A stretch of 64,000 nt of DNA, taken from assembly GCF_001039355.2 (NCBI RefSeq), contig NW_019775902.1, positions 130,531-194,530 of the forward strand. Direction: 5' to 3'. Positions within the stretch are counted from its first letter, which is position 1; each line of letters starts with the position of its first letter. Position numbers and translations under genes: made by a program. The stretch is from Lingula anatina (Eukaryota; Brachiopoda; Lingulata; Lingulida; Lingulidae). Below, one piece after another: positions 35,392-62,193 of the stretch. Under the pieces are notes generated by a model that saw nothing but the letters and a program-made list of their open reading frames with translations, ran no database searches and had not been told where the DNA came from.

Positions 35392-37777
35392 AATGCCGCT
35401 TACGAGAATGTAAACAAGTCCACGTATTAAGTCTAAGATTATTGGGTCATTTTACAGCTCCCAAATTCAACGACTTCTGCAAGAAGTGCATCGAAGAGAG
35501 AAATGGCGTAGGCTACTACGAGAACCCAGAAGACTGCAAAACTTACCTCCAGTGCGATTTGGATGATGACCTTAACATCAAGGTTCACGTGAAAGAATGC
35601 GCTGAAGGTACCCTCTTCGATGGTACCATCGTTACCTGTGTTCCATGTGAGGTCGCCACCTGCCCAGGCAGCAAGGTCCCATACCCACAGTGCCCACCAA
35701 GAAGTGAGTAGATGGTTCTCATTTCCCAACATCTTAGTAATATACCAGTTGTCAACGTTACAAAGTTAAATTATTTTAAATAATTATGATTTTCTAATCA
35801 AATTTTACAAAAAATCATTTAGACAACACCGCTGATTATTTACAAAATGCTTCTTTATAATTCCAAATTTTCATGCACCTAAAAAAATTAATTTTTCCCC
35901 AGCCGCCCCACCAACCACCACCATGGCTTACACCACCCTTCCCCAGTTTGACGGCAAATGTGCCGGCCCTGACGGATGGACCTACTTGGCCGTCTGGGGT
36001 GATGCCAACACCTTCTACAGATCCCAGACCCTTGGTGATGAGACCAGAATCGAGCGTGTCAGCTGCGGACAGTGGGAGTTCAACGTCAAGAGATGCATGT
36101 GCATGGTTCCAGGTATGAGCTGATCTGATTAATATCTTACATTCTCTATAACGACAACAATTATATTAACGATAGCATTAAATTCTTTCTCGCGTTTCCC
36201 TCTTCTTTTTTTAAACAAATTATGCTGCTGAATAACGCCTACGCCGTTGATGAAAGGTCAATATTATTTTCTCAGGGAATGAAAAATGTATAAAAATGTA
36301 TAATTAATATTGAATCATTTCTTGCAGATCTCCAGGCTATCGCCCTGTGGCCTTTCGATGAGCACACCGACACCACCGTCGATAACTTCTGGACAGACTG
36401 CGCTGGTGTAGAGCTTTTGGACGGTAAAGTCGGATACGCTGCTCACTTCAACGGCACCGTCCACTGCGAGGTCCCACGTTTCAACAACTACCCATGGGGA
36501 TCTGCCCTCACTATCTCTTTCTGGTACAAGAACGCTGCTCACGCCAAGAACGACCGTGAGGGTCTCCTCAGCAACGGCAACTGCGCTATCGAGCCAACCA
36601 TCTCCTTCTGGTCTGACCGCGGCTATCTTGGAGGCCGTGTCCTGGTCAACAACAACGGCACCCTCCTCACCGTCGACCTCGGCAAGAACGTAAGTGTTGT
36701 TAAAATTGGCAAAAATATTTCTGAATTATATTTCATTCTACACAAACGTTCAGTTATTTACAGTAGAAAATGTTTGCAATGGAAAGCTCTAGATTAAGAG
36801 ACCTTATTTTCATCAAAGAAATAACAATCTAGTAATACTATTGTTCTTTATATCACAGGGTGGCAGCGGCTGGAACCACGTCGCCATGGTCTACGATGGT
36901 CTCAGACTTGTGCTTTACGTCAACGGAAAAGTTATGGTTGATGAAATCGCTGTCGGTATGTGACAACGTTTTTTTTATATAAATATTTTTTGGTACGAAA
37001 CATAATATAATATTATTTCAGTTATAATTTGTTAGAAAAAAATTAGAAAAAACTTAGAATTGGTTGCTGGTCAATGTACTGAAGTTATTCATTAGCAGTA
37101 TCTTTCATTATTTTTGGAAACTGTTTAAATACAAAAAATGTATATAATGTATGTAATTCAGCATTTTTACATTTTTACAAACGCTATTTGCGAAACTCTA
37201 ACAAAAATGCACAAGCAAAAACTGCGTAAAACTGCTTATTTAAGAAAATGCTTTTTAAAAAAATTGCTTAAAATGTTTTTTTTAAATTTTCTACAGGTGC
37301 TATCCCAGCTACCCTTGCTCCACTGTACATGGGCAGAGACTTGAACTGTGAGGCCGTCGATGCTCGTTTCAGCAACACCAACCTTGTTGGATTCCTCGAT
37401 GAGGTAATTGTGTTTCGATAACTTTCATCCTTAGTGATATTCAGCGATGATTTTAGTTCTTTTTTTCCTTGATTTAGTTTATCTGGAGATAAGACCGTGA
37501 AATACATAGCATAATGATGTTGACAAGTAATAATACGTTGATAATTTCCTACTTTGTGAAATACGAATTCAGAAATCTCGAAGGTACTGAAAGTATCTGT
37601 GTCGAAAACTAAAACTACGCTGATGAAAAAGGATGTAAGGCATAAGTGGAGCTGTCAGCTAATGAGGGCAACTTTTTTTCTTTTCAGGTCCAGATCTACG
37701 ATTGGGCTCTTACCGACGCCATGATCTGGAAGCTCAATGCTGGAGAGAGAAACATCAAGATGGCCAGAACCGACTAA
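35057..37777 (+). CDS. Secreted chitin-binding (peritrophin-A) plus LamG-domain protein, copy 2
   Basis: Coding exons are 35057-35123, 35458-35703, 35903-36112, 36328-36689, 36859-36955, 37297-37403 and 37688-37777. They have the same seven lengths as copy 1 (67, 246, 210, 362, 97, 107, 90) and encode 392 residues. I saw one substitution in the parts compared (T-T-T-M-A-Y here, T-T-T-L-A-Y in copy 1). The domain order is signal peptide, peritrophin-A chitin-binding domain, Pro/Thr linker, a Cys segment (R-C-M-C-M-V-P) and a LamG/pentraxin-like domain with W-N-H-V-A-M-V-Y-D-G and G-F-L-D-E-V-Q-I-Y. The intron at 35124-35457 has an (ATT)n run absent from copy 1. A dosage-type duplication of one secreted glycan-binding effector is inferred. 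Confidence 0.87.
35350..35391 (+). repeat. (ATT)n microsatellite in LamG copy 2 intron
   Basis: A triplet run in the intron after the signal-peptide exon; not present in copy 1. Confidence 0.95.
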
Positions 37778-38801
37778 ATCTACATATTATCTTAAATTCA
37801 CAAAGATGACTGATAAGAATAATGGACAATGACATTGAGGCACAGTTTGTGATGCGACACGTGTGACGTGCAATGACCAAATTGTAATTTTATTTTTTCA
37901 AACAGACCTAGATTATACACTTATCATTTGCACCTCGGAATAGTTCCATTTAATTTACGAGAAACGAACAACATGCTTTTTTTCACAATCGCTTCTATTT
38001 TATCATATAATAATGCTGGTCTATTCGATATTAGTAATATTACGCTGTATAGAAGATGACCATTCGGCCATGAAAAACACGAAGATTTTATTGCTTGTAA
38101 CACAACATTTAACAAAATATATTATATTTATTAGCAGCAATCAATCTCCTTTTCTCGTCTTTTTATCTATTATTGACAACTTTCAATGAGGGGCTTGCAT
38201 TCCTCGTCCTCGTCATTTTTCCTTATATTGAATGAAAGCAAATAATGTTGGTATTGTATTGGCGCGCTGAATATAAGGGCGGATCAGAACGATCGACTTT
38301 AAATAGCGTATTGCTAGGTTGGAGAAAAACTGAAATTAATTGAATAGACTAATTGTAAGAACATTACTGGTACTACCATATAAAAATTGCTCAAATTCTG
38401 GAGAGAATGTGAGTGATAGATTTGCCTAGTTTTCACAAAAATTCAGTTTCAAGATATTATAATCAATGAATGCAAATAACCGCGGCATTAACCCGGGTTG
38501 GAACCCTGCATTTTGAACAAGTAGGCCCCTATTACTTTCATTTGATGAATGGGTTTTTGCACGTCGTTGAACATTATCGTGACAATACCAATTACATTGT
38601 GGTGCTTAAACCTGGGTCATTAACATATACATGTACAGTGTACATGTATCACTGCGCTTCAGGTACATGAACTTGATAGTTTTAGACTTTTTCATTTGTT
38701 TTAACGCAATTTATTTGATTATTTTTTATCAAACAACGAAAGAGAGAGAGAGACAGAGAGAGTACCCGTTTTGTTCTATTTTGGCGAACTGAAAATCGAG
38801 C

Positions 38802-38803
38802 CT

Positions 38804-38849
<46 letters not shown>

Positions 38850-38865
38850 CAAAACAAACAAAAAC
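38802..38865 (+). repeat. C-run followed by (AAAAC)n
   Basis: About twelve C, then a poly(A) stretch and roughly eight AAAAC pentamers. Confidence 0.9.
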
Positions 38866-39058
38866 CATGCAGGGGTTCACAGCCTCCTATCTTCGGGGGC
38901 AGGTGTTAGAAATTATCTTAAGACCAACATCTCAGCCTCCATCAAATATAAGGCTGTGAGGGATTGTCTACTGCTTCTACGTACACACCCTATCATACTT
39001 TTAATTTTTCAAGCTCACAGGCACGTTAGAAGATACCCTGTAGAGTGTAGACCTAAAG

Positions 39059-39063
39059 TAAAA

Positions 39064-39106
<43 letters not shown>

Positions 39107-39108
39107 AT
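39059..39108 (+). repeat. (AAAT)n microsatellite
   Basis: Uninterrupted tetranucleotide run about 150 bases upstream of the ZNF830 start. Confidence 0.95.
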
Positions 39109-39254
39109 ACATCGGGTAAATATTCATCTGAAGATGAAAGTTATGCTGCAAAAGGTCCTTAATTGAGTCTCTCCTTTATTGCGGACCTGTTAGAGGCTTC
39201 TCTTGTAGATGTATCGATGCAAGTGCCTCCCCATTTTACACCTTGAGGACAAGC

Positions 39255-42200
39255 ATGGCGTCGAATGCAAAGAAGAAAAAGAAACAGCTCAGTAAGGATG
39301 ATTTGAGACGGCTCATGAAGGAAACAAAGTCAACTGTGACATCGACAGCAAGTAGAATAGACTCTCCACTAGCGAAATATCCTTTTTATGATATTAATAG
39401 CTTAGATTAGATGTTTGGAAACTGTAAATGTAATGAAAGCCGCTGCTTATATTTACAAACTGCAGTTAGTCGACTTCAGGTTCAGTGGCTAAGTGAGAGT
39501 TGCTATAACAAATAAGACATCTTGCCTGTTTGTGTCCCTAACACTGTCACATATAACAGCTTAGGTCACCTGTCCTGTGCTTTGTGCAACGTACCAGTGA
39601 AAAATGAAAAGTTGTGGAAGGCACATATTCAAGGCAGAACACATAGAGAGGTACTAGTAATTAGGTTTTTGTAATACTAAAAGTTAAACCCGCTTTTGCT
39701 ATGCTGAGGTGACGGATCGTTTGTGTCCAAACGAAGCATAGTAATGGACCTTGAAAGACTTAACTAAAACAAGTTAGTATATGCTCTTTTTCTGTATAAT
39801 ATATTTAAACTCGAGGTCACTTATGTTGGTGAGGTGTTGGTGTTTAGTAATTACTGCTTATGTTTTACCAGCTTGTTGCCTCCTTAAAGATGAGGCCTCC
39901 AGCCCCTGTGCCTCCAGCCAACACTGCCAAGAGGAAAATGGTGGACAGTGGACAAGATGAAGAGGTGAAGAAATCTAAAGGTAATGGTATAATAATTTGT
40001 AATGCATATGTATAGGTCAGTACCCTGTTCATGTGAACTGGAGTAGGAGACGCAATGAAACTTGGAAATCACACTTGTCATTTTGCCTCAAACATCCTCA
40101 AGGGACTGGCTGGCCTGGTATTGTGGCCAAGTTTGAACTTTGGCGAAATCTTAAAGTTTGCTTAAAAATAGTATTTTTTTGTGTTTTTAAGTTTTGTTGA
40201 TGTATTTTCATGTTTTGTAATTGTTCTTACTTATCATGAGAAAAAATTACTGAAAATATAATTATTACTTCCCTGTATTTGAGGGTCTCATATTTACAAG
40301 TACTGTTCTCTTAAGTTTTGATGCAGTTGAAATATACTTTATATAATGTTCTTGGCTATATCTGAATGTCTGAGTGCAAAAACAACTGAATTGATTTATC
40401 CTTATTTTTAGTATTTTTAGTATTTTTTAGTTTACATAATGTATTTTTATTTCTCATTTCAGTCACAAATAATTCCAGTAAAGGGTGAGTTACTCAGATT
40501 ACTCAAGGCTTTTTATATGGTTCTGGAACAGTAAAATGTGCCAGTTTTACAGTTTATCTGTAATGTCAGACAGGAGCAAAATGCATGTGTTTATTTGATT
40601 ATGTTATAATGAAACTTTCTTGAAATTTTATGAAACTTGTAATTTTTGAATAAAATGATTGTTCTTTGTGTCAATGTGCAGTTTCCCTCAACAAGTTTTT
40701 TCTTCCATATTCCTTTTTCCCCCAAATACTGTTACGCATAAAGTCAAAATCTAACTTGTTGCAGCACATTTCTTTTTTGTTCAGACTTCCAGCAAATTTT
40801 TTTGAGCCATCAGCTCCATCTGGTGGTAAAACCAACCAACAGCCTGCGCTTACACTGGGAGACTATGGGTCCTCAGACGAGGAGGAGGAGGAAAACGCTA
40901 ATGAGGAGGGGAGGGAAGGAATTCCGGCATCAGCGGCTGGCAACTCTGGGCTGCCAGCAGGCAAGTTTAATTTTTGGTAGCAAATATCTCATTTTTTTCC
41001 CCAAAATGCTAAATGGAGTGGGCATTAGGACAGTGGGAGAGAATCAAGCTTGAAAGATTTAGACTATTACTTAAATAATATGCATATTTAGTACTTTGTG
41101 TTTATTTGTAACCTTTTTAAGAATGAGGCAGTGTAAGAAATACACAGTTAATGTAGACAATTTATTGTTGTGCTGGGCCATTAAAAAATTGTGCTTTCAC
41201 TGTTCAATCCAGATGACTTGAATCTTGGACTAGTTAAGGAACTTGAAACCCACTTGCCTGGATGATTAGGGCAAATAAAAATGTTTCCTAACCCTTAGAT
41301 TAAAAGGTTTTACAATAATCTGAAAAGTTTTCCATAAATTGCAAGCTTTTCAGTTGGACATGTTTTAGAAGTTGTAACTTATCTGGACTTATACCAAAAT
41401 TGATAACATACTCTTTGTCTTTTAGACTTTTTTGACAGTGGTGTACCCCCTGCTCCCAAGGGGGAAGAAGAAGAAGAGGGGGGGACAACAGTACCAATGT
41501 CTATGGCTGACAAATTGCCAGAGGGTTTCTTTGATGATGCTAAAATGGATGCTAAGGTTTGTCTGGAAATGTTCATGTTCCACGTGTCTTGCAGATTCAT
41601 AAGAGACAAAGCCGAAACCGGTCTATTAAATCATATCAATAATTTCAGCATTTTTAATTTTTCAACACACATCATTTTTAGTTCCTCCACATAGGTGCCC
41701 GTTTTTCAGAGCTCAAATCACCTTGTTATTATACTATTCAAACACATTTTTGTATGATGAAGGGATTCATTGCTGAACACATTTACGTATTATAAGATAT
41801 TTTCTCTAGGTTCGTAAGGTGGAATACAGAGACAAGATGGAGGATGAGTGGGAGAGTTTCCAGAAAGCAATGAAAGAGGAGACTGCAGTGAGTATAAGCC
41901 AGCTGGACTTCATCAGGGCTACCATTGATATAAAGACTGATAACACAAATAATACAGAACAAAGTCCAGGAAAGTGCAAAATTTTCTCCTTTATATCAAT
42001 GGTATAACCTGTCCAAACCATAAGATAATAATGACCTGTGAACCTGTATTTGAGCTCTTAGTTTCTTACTGTTATTACCAGTTATCCATAGTCTGTTTAC
42101 ATGTTTCATTTATTCTTAAATTTAGGTGTCAGCGGCCATAATTGAGGAAGAAGATGAGAGTGTGACGGTTGAGAGAAAAATTGATGAAATCGATGATCAA

Positions 42201-42711
42201 ATGTTAGTCTCTGGGTTTTTGTGTATGCTGTGACAATGGAATTTCAAGTGCATGTTAAGCTGCATCTCTCATTTTTAAAAATCGATGTAGATTGTGTTTG
42301 TTTTGTGGAATTAAATCTCAGTTTTATCATTTGTATGACATGTAAAACTTGTATGGTGAATGTGATTATAATTTACAATGGTTGTATTAAGACTTCACAA
42401 TGGTTGTGAGAAGACTCTCTCAATGCTTTCAATAATTTGTTGGGATTGTTAAATGCTTGCTGATCACAACTTTGTCTGGGTACATCTTTATGGACACGAG
42501 GCGAATTCCATATATTTATGGTTTGATAATAATTAACTTTATCTCTTTCAGAAATCGACTGAACACAATTACAACTCTAGCTCGTCAAAAGGAGGAAGTG
42601 ATGTCGAAAGCCAAAGATACAGAGACCATGGACTCTAGTGACAGTGAGGCAGATGAAAGGGAATTTGAGGGTTTTCTGGACTGGAGAAATAAGAAAGAGT
42701 CTCATTTATGA
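39255..42711 (+). CDS. ZNF830: Zinc finger protein 830 (CCDC16)
   Basis: Nine exons: 39255-39376, 39551-39650, 39872-39980, 40463-40484, 40785-40960, 41426-41556, 41810-41887, 42126-42202 and 42552-42711, encoding 324 residues. The basic N-terminus with L-R-R-L-M-K-E, the S-P-L-A-K-Y motif and a U1/matrin-type C2H2 finger (C50, C53, H66, H72) identify the family. So do L-P-A-N-F-F/L-P-E-G-F-F-D repeats, acidic stretches and the C-terminal coiled-coil region with E-W-E-S-F-Q-K-A-M. The vertebrate protein belongs to the XAB2-Aquarius splicing complex and acts in early development; nuclear location is expected. The start has an A at -3 relative to ATG. Intron 1 is AT-AC and intron 5 is GC-AG; the other introns are GT-AG. 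It is somewhat shorter than the human protein (372 residues, from memory). No TATA box is seen, as usual for a housekeeping gene. Confidence 0.93.
39377..39550 (+). other. AT-AC U12-type intron of ZNF830
   Basis: The intron begins ATATCCTTT, a full match to the U12 AT-AC donor consensus, and ends CAC. TCCCTAAC at 39535-39542 is a good U12 branch site about 10 bases before the end. Joining 39376 to 39551 restores the conserved A-K-Y-N-S-L-G reading. No GT donor is available before the in-frame stop that follows. Confidence 0.88.
40961..41425 (+). other. GC-AG intron of ZNF830
   Basis: The donor is CAG|GCAAGT and the acceptor TTTTAG. This join keeps phase 1 and gives the conserved P-A-D-F-F-D sequence. 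Except for the C the donor is a perfect consensus, as usual for GC-AG introns. Confidence 0.8.
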
Positions 42712-43625
42712 TTCATTCATGATATCTGTGTGGGAATGTCTACAAAAATTCATTAATTTTGATTTCAAACAAGTGAACTTTAAGGCAGTTTTGAGTCACA
42801 AGTTATAGCTCTGAAGGTAAGTACTCACAAAATTCAAACCAAGTTGATTTTTAAATCCAAATTTTCCCCAGTGTTTTATTGGGAATAATGGATAATAATG
42901 ATTTTAAAGTTTTGGAAACAGAGTCGGTTATAGGTTATGAGTGATAATCTAAGGTCTCATTCCGCATGAAACTAATGTTCTACCTAGATCAATTCAACGG
43001 AGGACTTACGCTAAATCCAGTCAGATTAGCAGGTCTCCTTCTGGCGTTGAGTAAAATAAAGAAAAGTTGGTAATAATACCAGTGCGTTGGAAAGAAGAGG
43101 ATGCAATCTCTCAATCTGATTGCATTCAGCAAGAGTCCCCACGGAGTTGGATCAATCTATGTTGAACAATAGTTTCATTGAGAATAAGCACTTAGAATAA
43201 TTGTATATTTGAAGAAGAGGTGTTTGAATTTTGTGGGTAATTACCCTTTTGGCAGGTGACAGTTGTACTGAAGGAAGAAGTGCTAGTCAAGTAAACCTGT
43301 TCAGTTTTTGAAAATAATGAAACTCCTCTTTGATTTTGTATTATGTTGAAGATGCATGTAGAGGTGGTCAAATATATTGACTGGAAATTTCATGCAAAAA
43401 ATCTGTGAACCCAAGTTTGTTTGAAATCCATCATAGTTTGTATGTAAATTTGTACATAGTGAAAAATGTTTAAGATAGATTTGAAATTTAATAAAAAATG
43501 TATATATTGTAGTTCTCTTACTTTCTTTTGAAAATTAGTCAAGAGCATAACGGAAAAAAGTTTCCCACCTAAATGAAAATGAAACAGTTTGTACAACAAT
43601 AAACAATATTTGTTTCATTCAATAA
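42712..43625 (+). other. 3'UTR region of ZNF830
   Basis: AT-rich non-coding sequence after the stop. AATAAA occurs near 43489 and at 43598-43603. No gene-like frame. Confidence 0.6.
43598..43603 (+). terminator. Poly(A) signal candidate of ZNF830
   Basis: AATAAA followed within 30 bases by a T-rich stretch. An earlier AATAAA near 43489, followed by TGTATATATTGTAG, is an alternative. Confidence 0.5.
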
Positions 43626-43631
43626 TTTATT
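43626..43631 (-). terminator. Poly(A) signal candidate of the PCBP gene
   Basis: TTTATT on the plus strand reads AATAAA on the minus strand, downstream of the last PCBP exon and 23 bases from the ZNF830 signal. Other minus-strand signals closer to the stop cannot be excluded. Confidence 0.45.
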
Positions 43632-46600
43632 TCATTGACTTTTTAATGTGCCTACAAAAAGCTGCTTTTGTACAGCACATAATGCTATTATCTTTGTGAT
43701 AATAAATAATAAACTGCTAATAATTCTACACACAATTTCAATGCCTGCATCCTCTGGTATTTACAATCAAATACTGAGTACTACAAATGACTAAGCATGT
43801 CACAGTCTTATCTTGGCTGTGGACACCACCTATCGTTGTGTATGTACACCATGAGGTGGATGCACGTAAAACAGTGTCTAAAAATGAACTACAGCTCATA
43901 AATAATAACAATCACTTTATACAAATTATTTATCTTTCTCAAAATCCCTGTTTAATGTGTAATATTGCACTAACTACTGTGCAGACTCCCTTTAAGTAGT
44001 ATGGTACTCTTCATGTATCAAAGTGATGACGCTTCATTGACGAAATATTATCATGTACATCACCGACTTCTATAAAGCTGAAATCTGATTGGTTATATAA
44101 CCCCAACCTCTTCGGAACTGTGATCAAGTCCTGTTGATATGTATGTATCATCTCTGATTTCATAAGAAACTAAAGGCCATGTAGACCTTTTAATTAAAAA
44201 TACTGTTATGGGGCCATTTATTACTCTTTGGCATGGAAATTTTTACAGAATTATAAATAACACTGTACTCGATACATAGAACTATAGGCAAACTACTTAA
44301 TAATAATAATACATGATCCTTGGCAAATGAATCCAATGGCAACATATACTAAGGAGCCCTATTTCACACCAGAATAACACCAAGTGCTCCTTGAAGTGCA
44401 ATAAAAAAGCAGATATGGTGTAAGAAAACAACAAAAATATGATCAAAACAATCCTTTTGTTGAAATAATGGAAAATATTCCAAATTGCAAACCAAAATCC
44501 AACATAATGATGATATTCTTAGTAAGTCAAAAGCCAATAGCTACCTTACAATACCAATAAATGTCCACTCAAATCCTACATCAGTGAAATACCATTTCTT
44601 CTTGCATTAAAAATATAAGTTGTATGTTATTTCATAATAATAATAATGATATAATTATGTCTCATTTTGCTTGGTAAAGAGTCAAAAACACTTCAGTGTA
44701 GGATTCATAATTGCACGAAGTGTCTTTTCTTCACAGCTACGAAAAATTGCACTCTTAGTGTGGAAGTAACACATTGCCCTTGGGTGGTTTTATCACAATA
44801 TTCTAGAATGTATTATGCCAGAAGAAAAAAGGTGAATAGTTATTTGGAAAATTGCCATGATACTAAGTGTTTTAGTTTGTCAAATAACAGGTGGTTGGAT
44901 TATCACAAAAATGTAAAGAAATGGCATTCAAATCAGGATGGAAAAATTAATGCTTCTTAAGCCAAACAGTTGTATTTACAGGTAGAGTCCTTGATGTCAT
45001 TCTGGTAAAAAGAGATGACGGCAAATGTTGACCACATATGCACTTAAATGTGGTCATGATGCATTTTCACTTGTCACCAATGAAAAAAAAAGATGAATTT
45101 TAAATCACATTGTGAATTTTTGGAGAAGTAAACAATGGTCACTTCTGGACCTTTAATTTGGAGAGAGCAGTGTCACATATAACAGAGGTAGAAAATCTTT
45201 TAAAATTTTCAGAAACAATTACATATATTTTGTGATATCTTGCTTATTCAGTTTCTGGCACTGATCTCCATATAATGCTCACTATAAAGCAAACACTGAA
45301 AAAAAAAAAAAAAAACTATAAAAATGTCTTCATAATGTCTATATCCGCACCTCAAAATAATAATAATAATAATAATAAAAATAATTCTGCAGCTCACTTA
45401 TTATATATGCTCAACTGACCATTCAGATAATGTGTACCATACCAACCCTAGGCCAACCTTTGTTCAGCTGAGAGCAAATTAACTTCAAATAATACAGAAA
45501 GCCCACTCAAAAATAAAGAAATGCTGAGAAAAAAGTCCTGGCAAACAAATAATAAATAATGATCAGACTTGACGTTCCCTGGGTCTGTCCGATTATCTTA
45601 TGGTCTGCATAGCCAACTGTCCACTGACTTCTGTTGATATTCTGCAAAAAAGGGAGCTGAGGTTTAACACAGGAACATCAAACATACATTACATAAGCAA
45701 TCCCCTGATACATTTATGGATTTTGCAAAGGCCTTCAATGCTTGGGAAAGGAATTTCAAATACACTTTACCAGATCTTACTCAGCTGAATTTAGCATTGT
45801 TTCCACACGTCTTCTATTTAAATTCACAGCTTATAGTAGTGGTTGCCCCGCTATGGTAGTTACTCACCAAATATGAACAAACTTCACATCTTTTCCAAAT
45901 ATTGTTTTAATAAGAAGATCAATTAGAATTTTCAACGAGACAGCACGACTGTCTGCACATAAGAATTGTTCATATTCATGGCAAAAAGCATTTATCTGTG
46001 AACACACAATGAAGAAATAAAAAGTAGCTGTTCAAATTTTGTGAGTAATTTCTTTAGGCTACCCTGTTTCTCTAACATGGTCGCATGACTTATATTGCAT
46101 GGATCACACTAAGCTCATTAAAAGAGCCATTCATATATATGTACCCTGCTAACACTGATAAAGATAAAGCACAAAAACATCCTTAACTAGAGTTAGAATG
46201 AATAAATAAAGTCAAAACAAAAACTAAATACGTAGAATTGTTATGATTGTTTCAAATTTGTGAACTAAATTATATACTTTTTTCTACTACACCGACTTCA
46301 AACTTCATAGTTAACAGTATCATTTTTACTACTCTGCGATTGGGCACTTCATTATTATCACTCTACAGACTGAAGTTATCTTCATGACGTATAGAATTAC
46401 ATCAAGCTAAAAATTTAAAGCTAGCAAAGAGATTTGGGAATAAATGAGAATGTCTAAATTATTACCTGTAAATTTGAGATCTAGTGTAAGAATCATAATT
46501 TAAGTATGAAAGAAAGTGGAATTTTTTCTCATCACAAGGTACATTTAACACTTTTGTTCCCAATGATGAACTATATTATGATATGGCAAACAAAGGAGAA

Positions 46601-47770
46601 AGCAAACATGTTTACCTACACCTAATTAATGTGCATTTTAGGTATAAACTTAATTAGGAAGCAGTGGTGAAATTCTGATACAGATACTGGTATGCTATTT
46701 TATCCAATATTTACCCTACCCCACCCCAAAGAAAGAAACCTATACAAAAACTTGACCCCCCTAAAATGTACATTTATCTACCCATATGAAAGATATCTAA
46801 TAAATTAAAGCTATATGTAAAATGGGACATTAAATTTCTTCAGTCAAATAGCACGCAGCTGTTATATTTGGTAAACATATAGTTATGTGACTATAATTAG
46901 GATGATGAAAAAAAAAAAAAAAACTAGTAACAATTTATTTACATCTTTAACCCCCATAATTCTCTGCGCACTTGCAGAAACAATATGGATGTATACTACC
47001 AGCAAACATTGCTGGGGCCTTTCTTGACTGTTTGTAAATAAATCTGAGCAAAATTGACTCTTTTACAGTAAATATATTCTACGTGTATAAACACTTCTCT
47101 TTCAGAGAGAACCTTTTCTGCCATTGCACCATGGATAAGTAGAAAATATGGATTTCTATGTATCTACAGTAAGATGGAAGAACCTTCTTCTTCTTCTTTT
47201 TTTTTTTTTTTTACTGACAACTGTCTTCAAACAGAGGTGTCTTTAAGTTTTTCTTTTTGTAATAATCTAAAAGAAAAAAGTCATGTTTTAGCCAATCAAA
47301 ACTGAGATATTGTGACCTTTACCCTGACATATCAATATATGAAGAGACATACTGTCAATTGCACTGGCCCCTGTTCTGATGGCTTTTCTTAAGCACACAC
47401 AAATGTGACTAGCTCCTTTTTTCCTGGTGGGATGTTACCCTGTAACACTTTCATTCCTTAAAAATATCAACAATATCCAACCCTCCATTTGCTGACAGCA
47501 GTATTACTAAATACTACATCTACAAAAAAGAAACAAACACACACAACTTTCTTCTGTAACTTCTCATGAATATAGCATGTCCTTTTCTTATACTCGCTTT
47601 GACTTGATGATCAGTATCTGTATATAATGTCTTAATGCACACTCTCACATCACTTGTGAATAATAATGTTACTGTGTGAAAGTCCATGAAAGTTTTCATG
47701 TCTTTATATAAGGCAATTTACACAATGATATCGTCCTGTAACAGATCCTACTGCTATGCTGTGCACCCTG
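43632..47770 (-). other. Long AU-rich 3'UTR (inferred) of the PCBP gene
   Basis: About 4.1 kb between the PCBP stop codon and the candidate poly(A) signal, AT-rich and without a supported gene on either strand. On the minus strand two Pumilio-type TGTAAATA sites occur (43758-43765 and 46936-46943). It also has an (AAT)n run near 45355-45380 and poly(A)/poly(T) runs near 45300, 46908 and 47200. The true 3' end could be much nearer the stop codon. Confidence 0.4.

Positions 47771-62193
<14,423 letters not shown>

Larger units (their letters stand above)
34460..38185 (+). repeat. Right arm of the large inverted duplication
   Basis: Pairs with about 27345-30820. The 3' boundary is approximate; similarity is still visible at the TAATAAATATAATATATTTT block near 38115-38135 and fades beyond 38185. 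Confidence 0.8.
37778..39254 (+). other. Gap between LamG copy 2 and ZNF830
   Basis: The 3' flank of LamG copy 2 (inverted homologue of 27345-27736) is followed by unremarkable AT-rich DNA, a short (GA)n run near 38741, a C12 run with (AAAAC)n at 38802-38865 and (AAAT)n at 39059-39108. The last 140 bases before the ZNF830 ATG have no TATA box. Confidence 0.6.

Noticed and set aside
44667-44960. 97-residue plus-strand frame with several Cys residues
   Set aside because: It starts from TTG, lies in AT-rich DNA antisense to the presumed PCBP 3'UTR and shows no domain or splice context.
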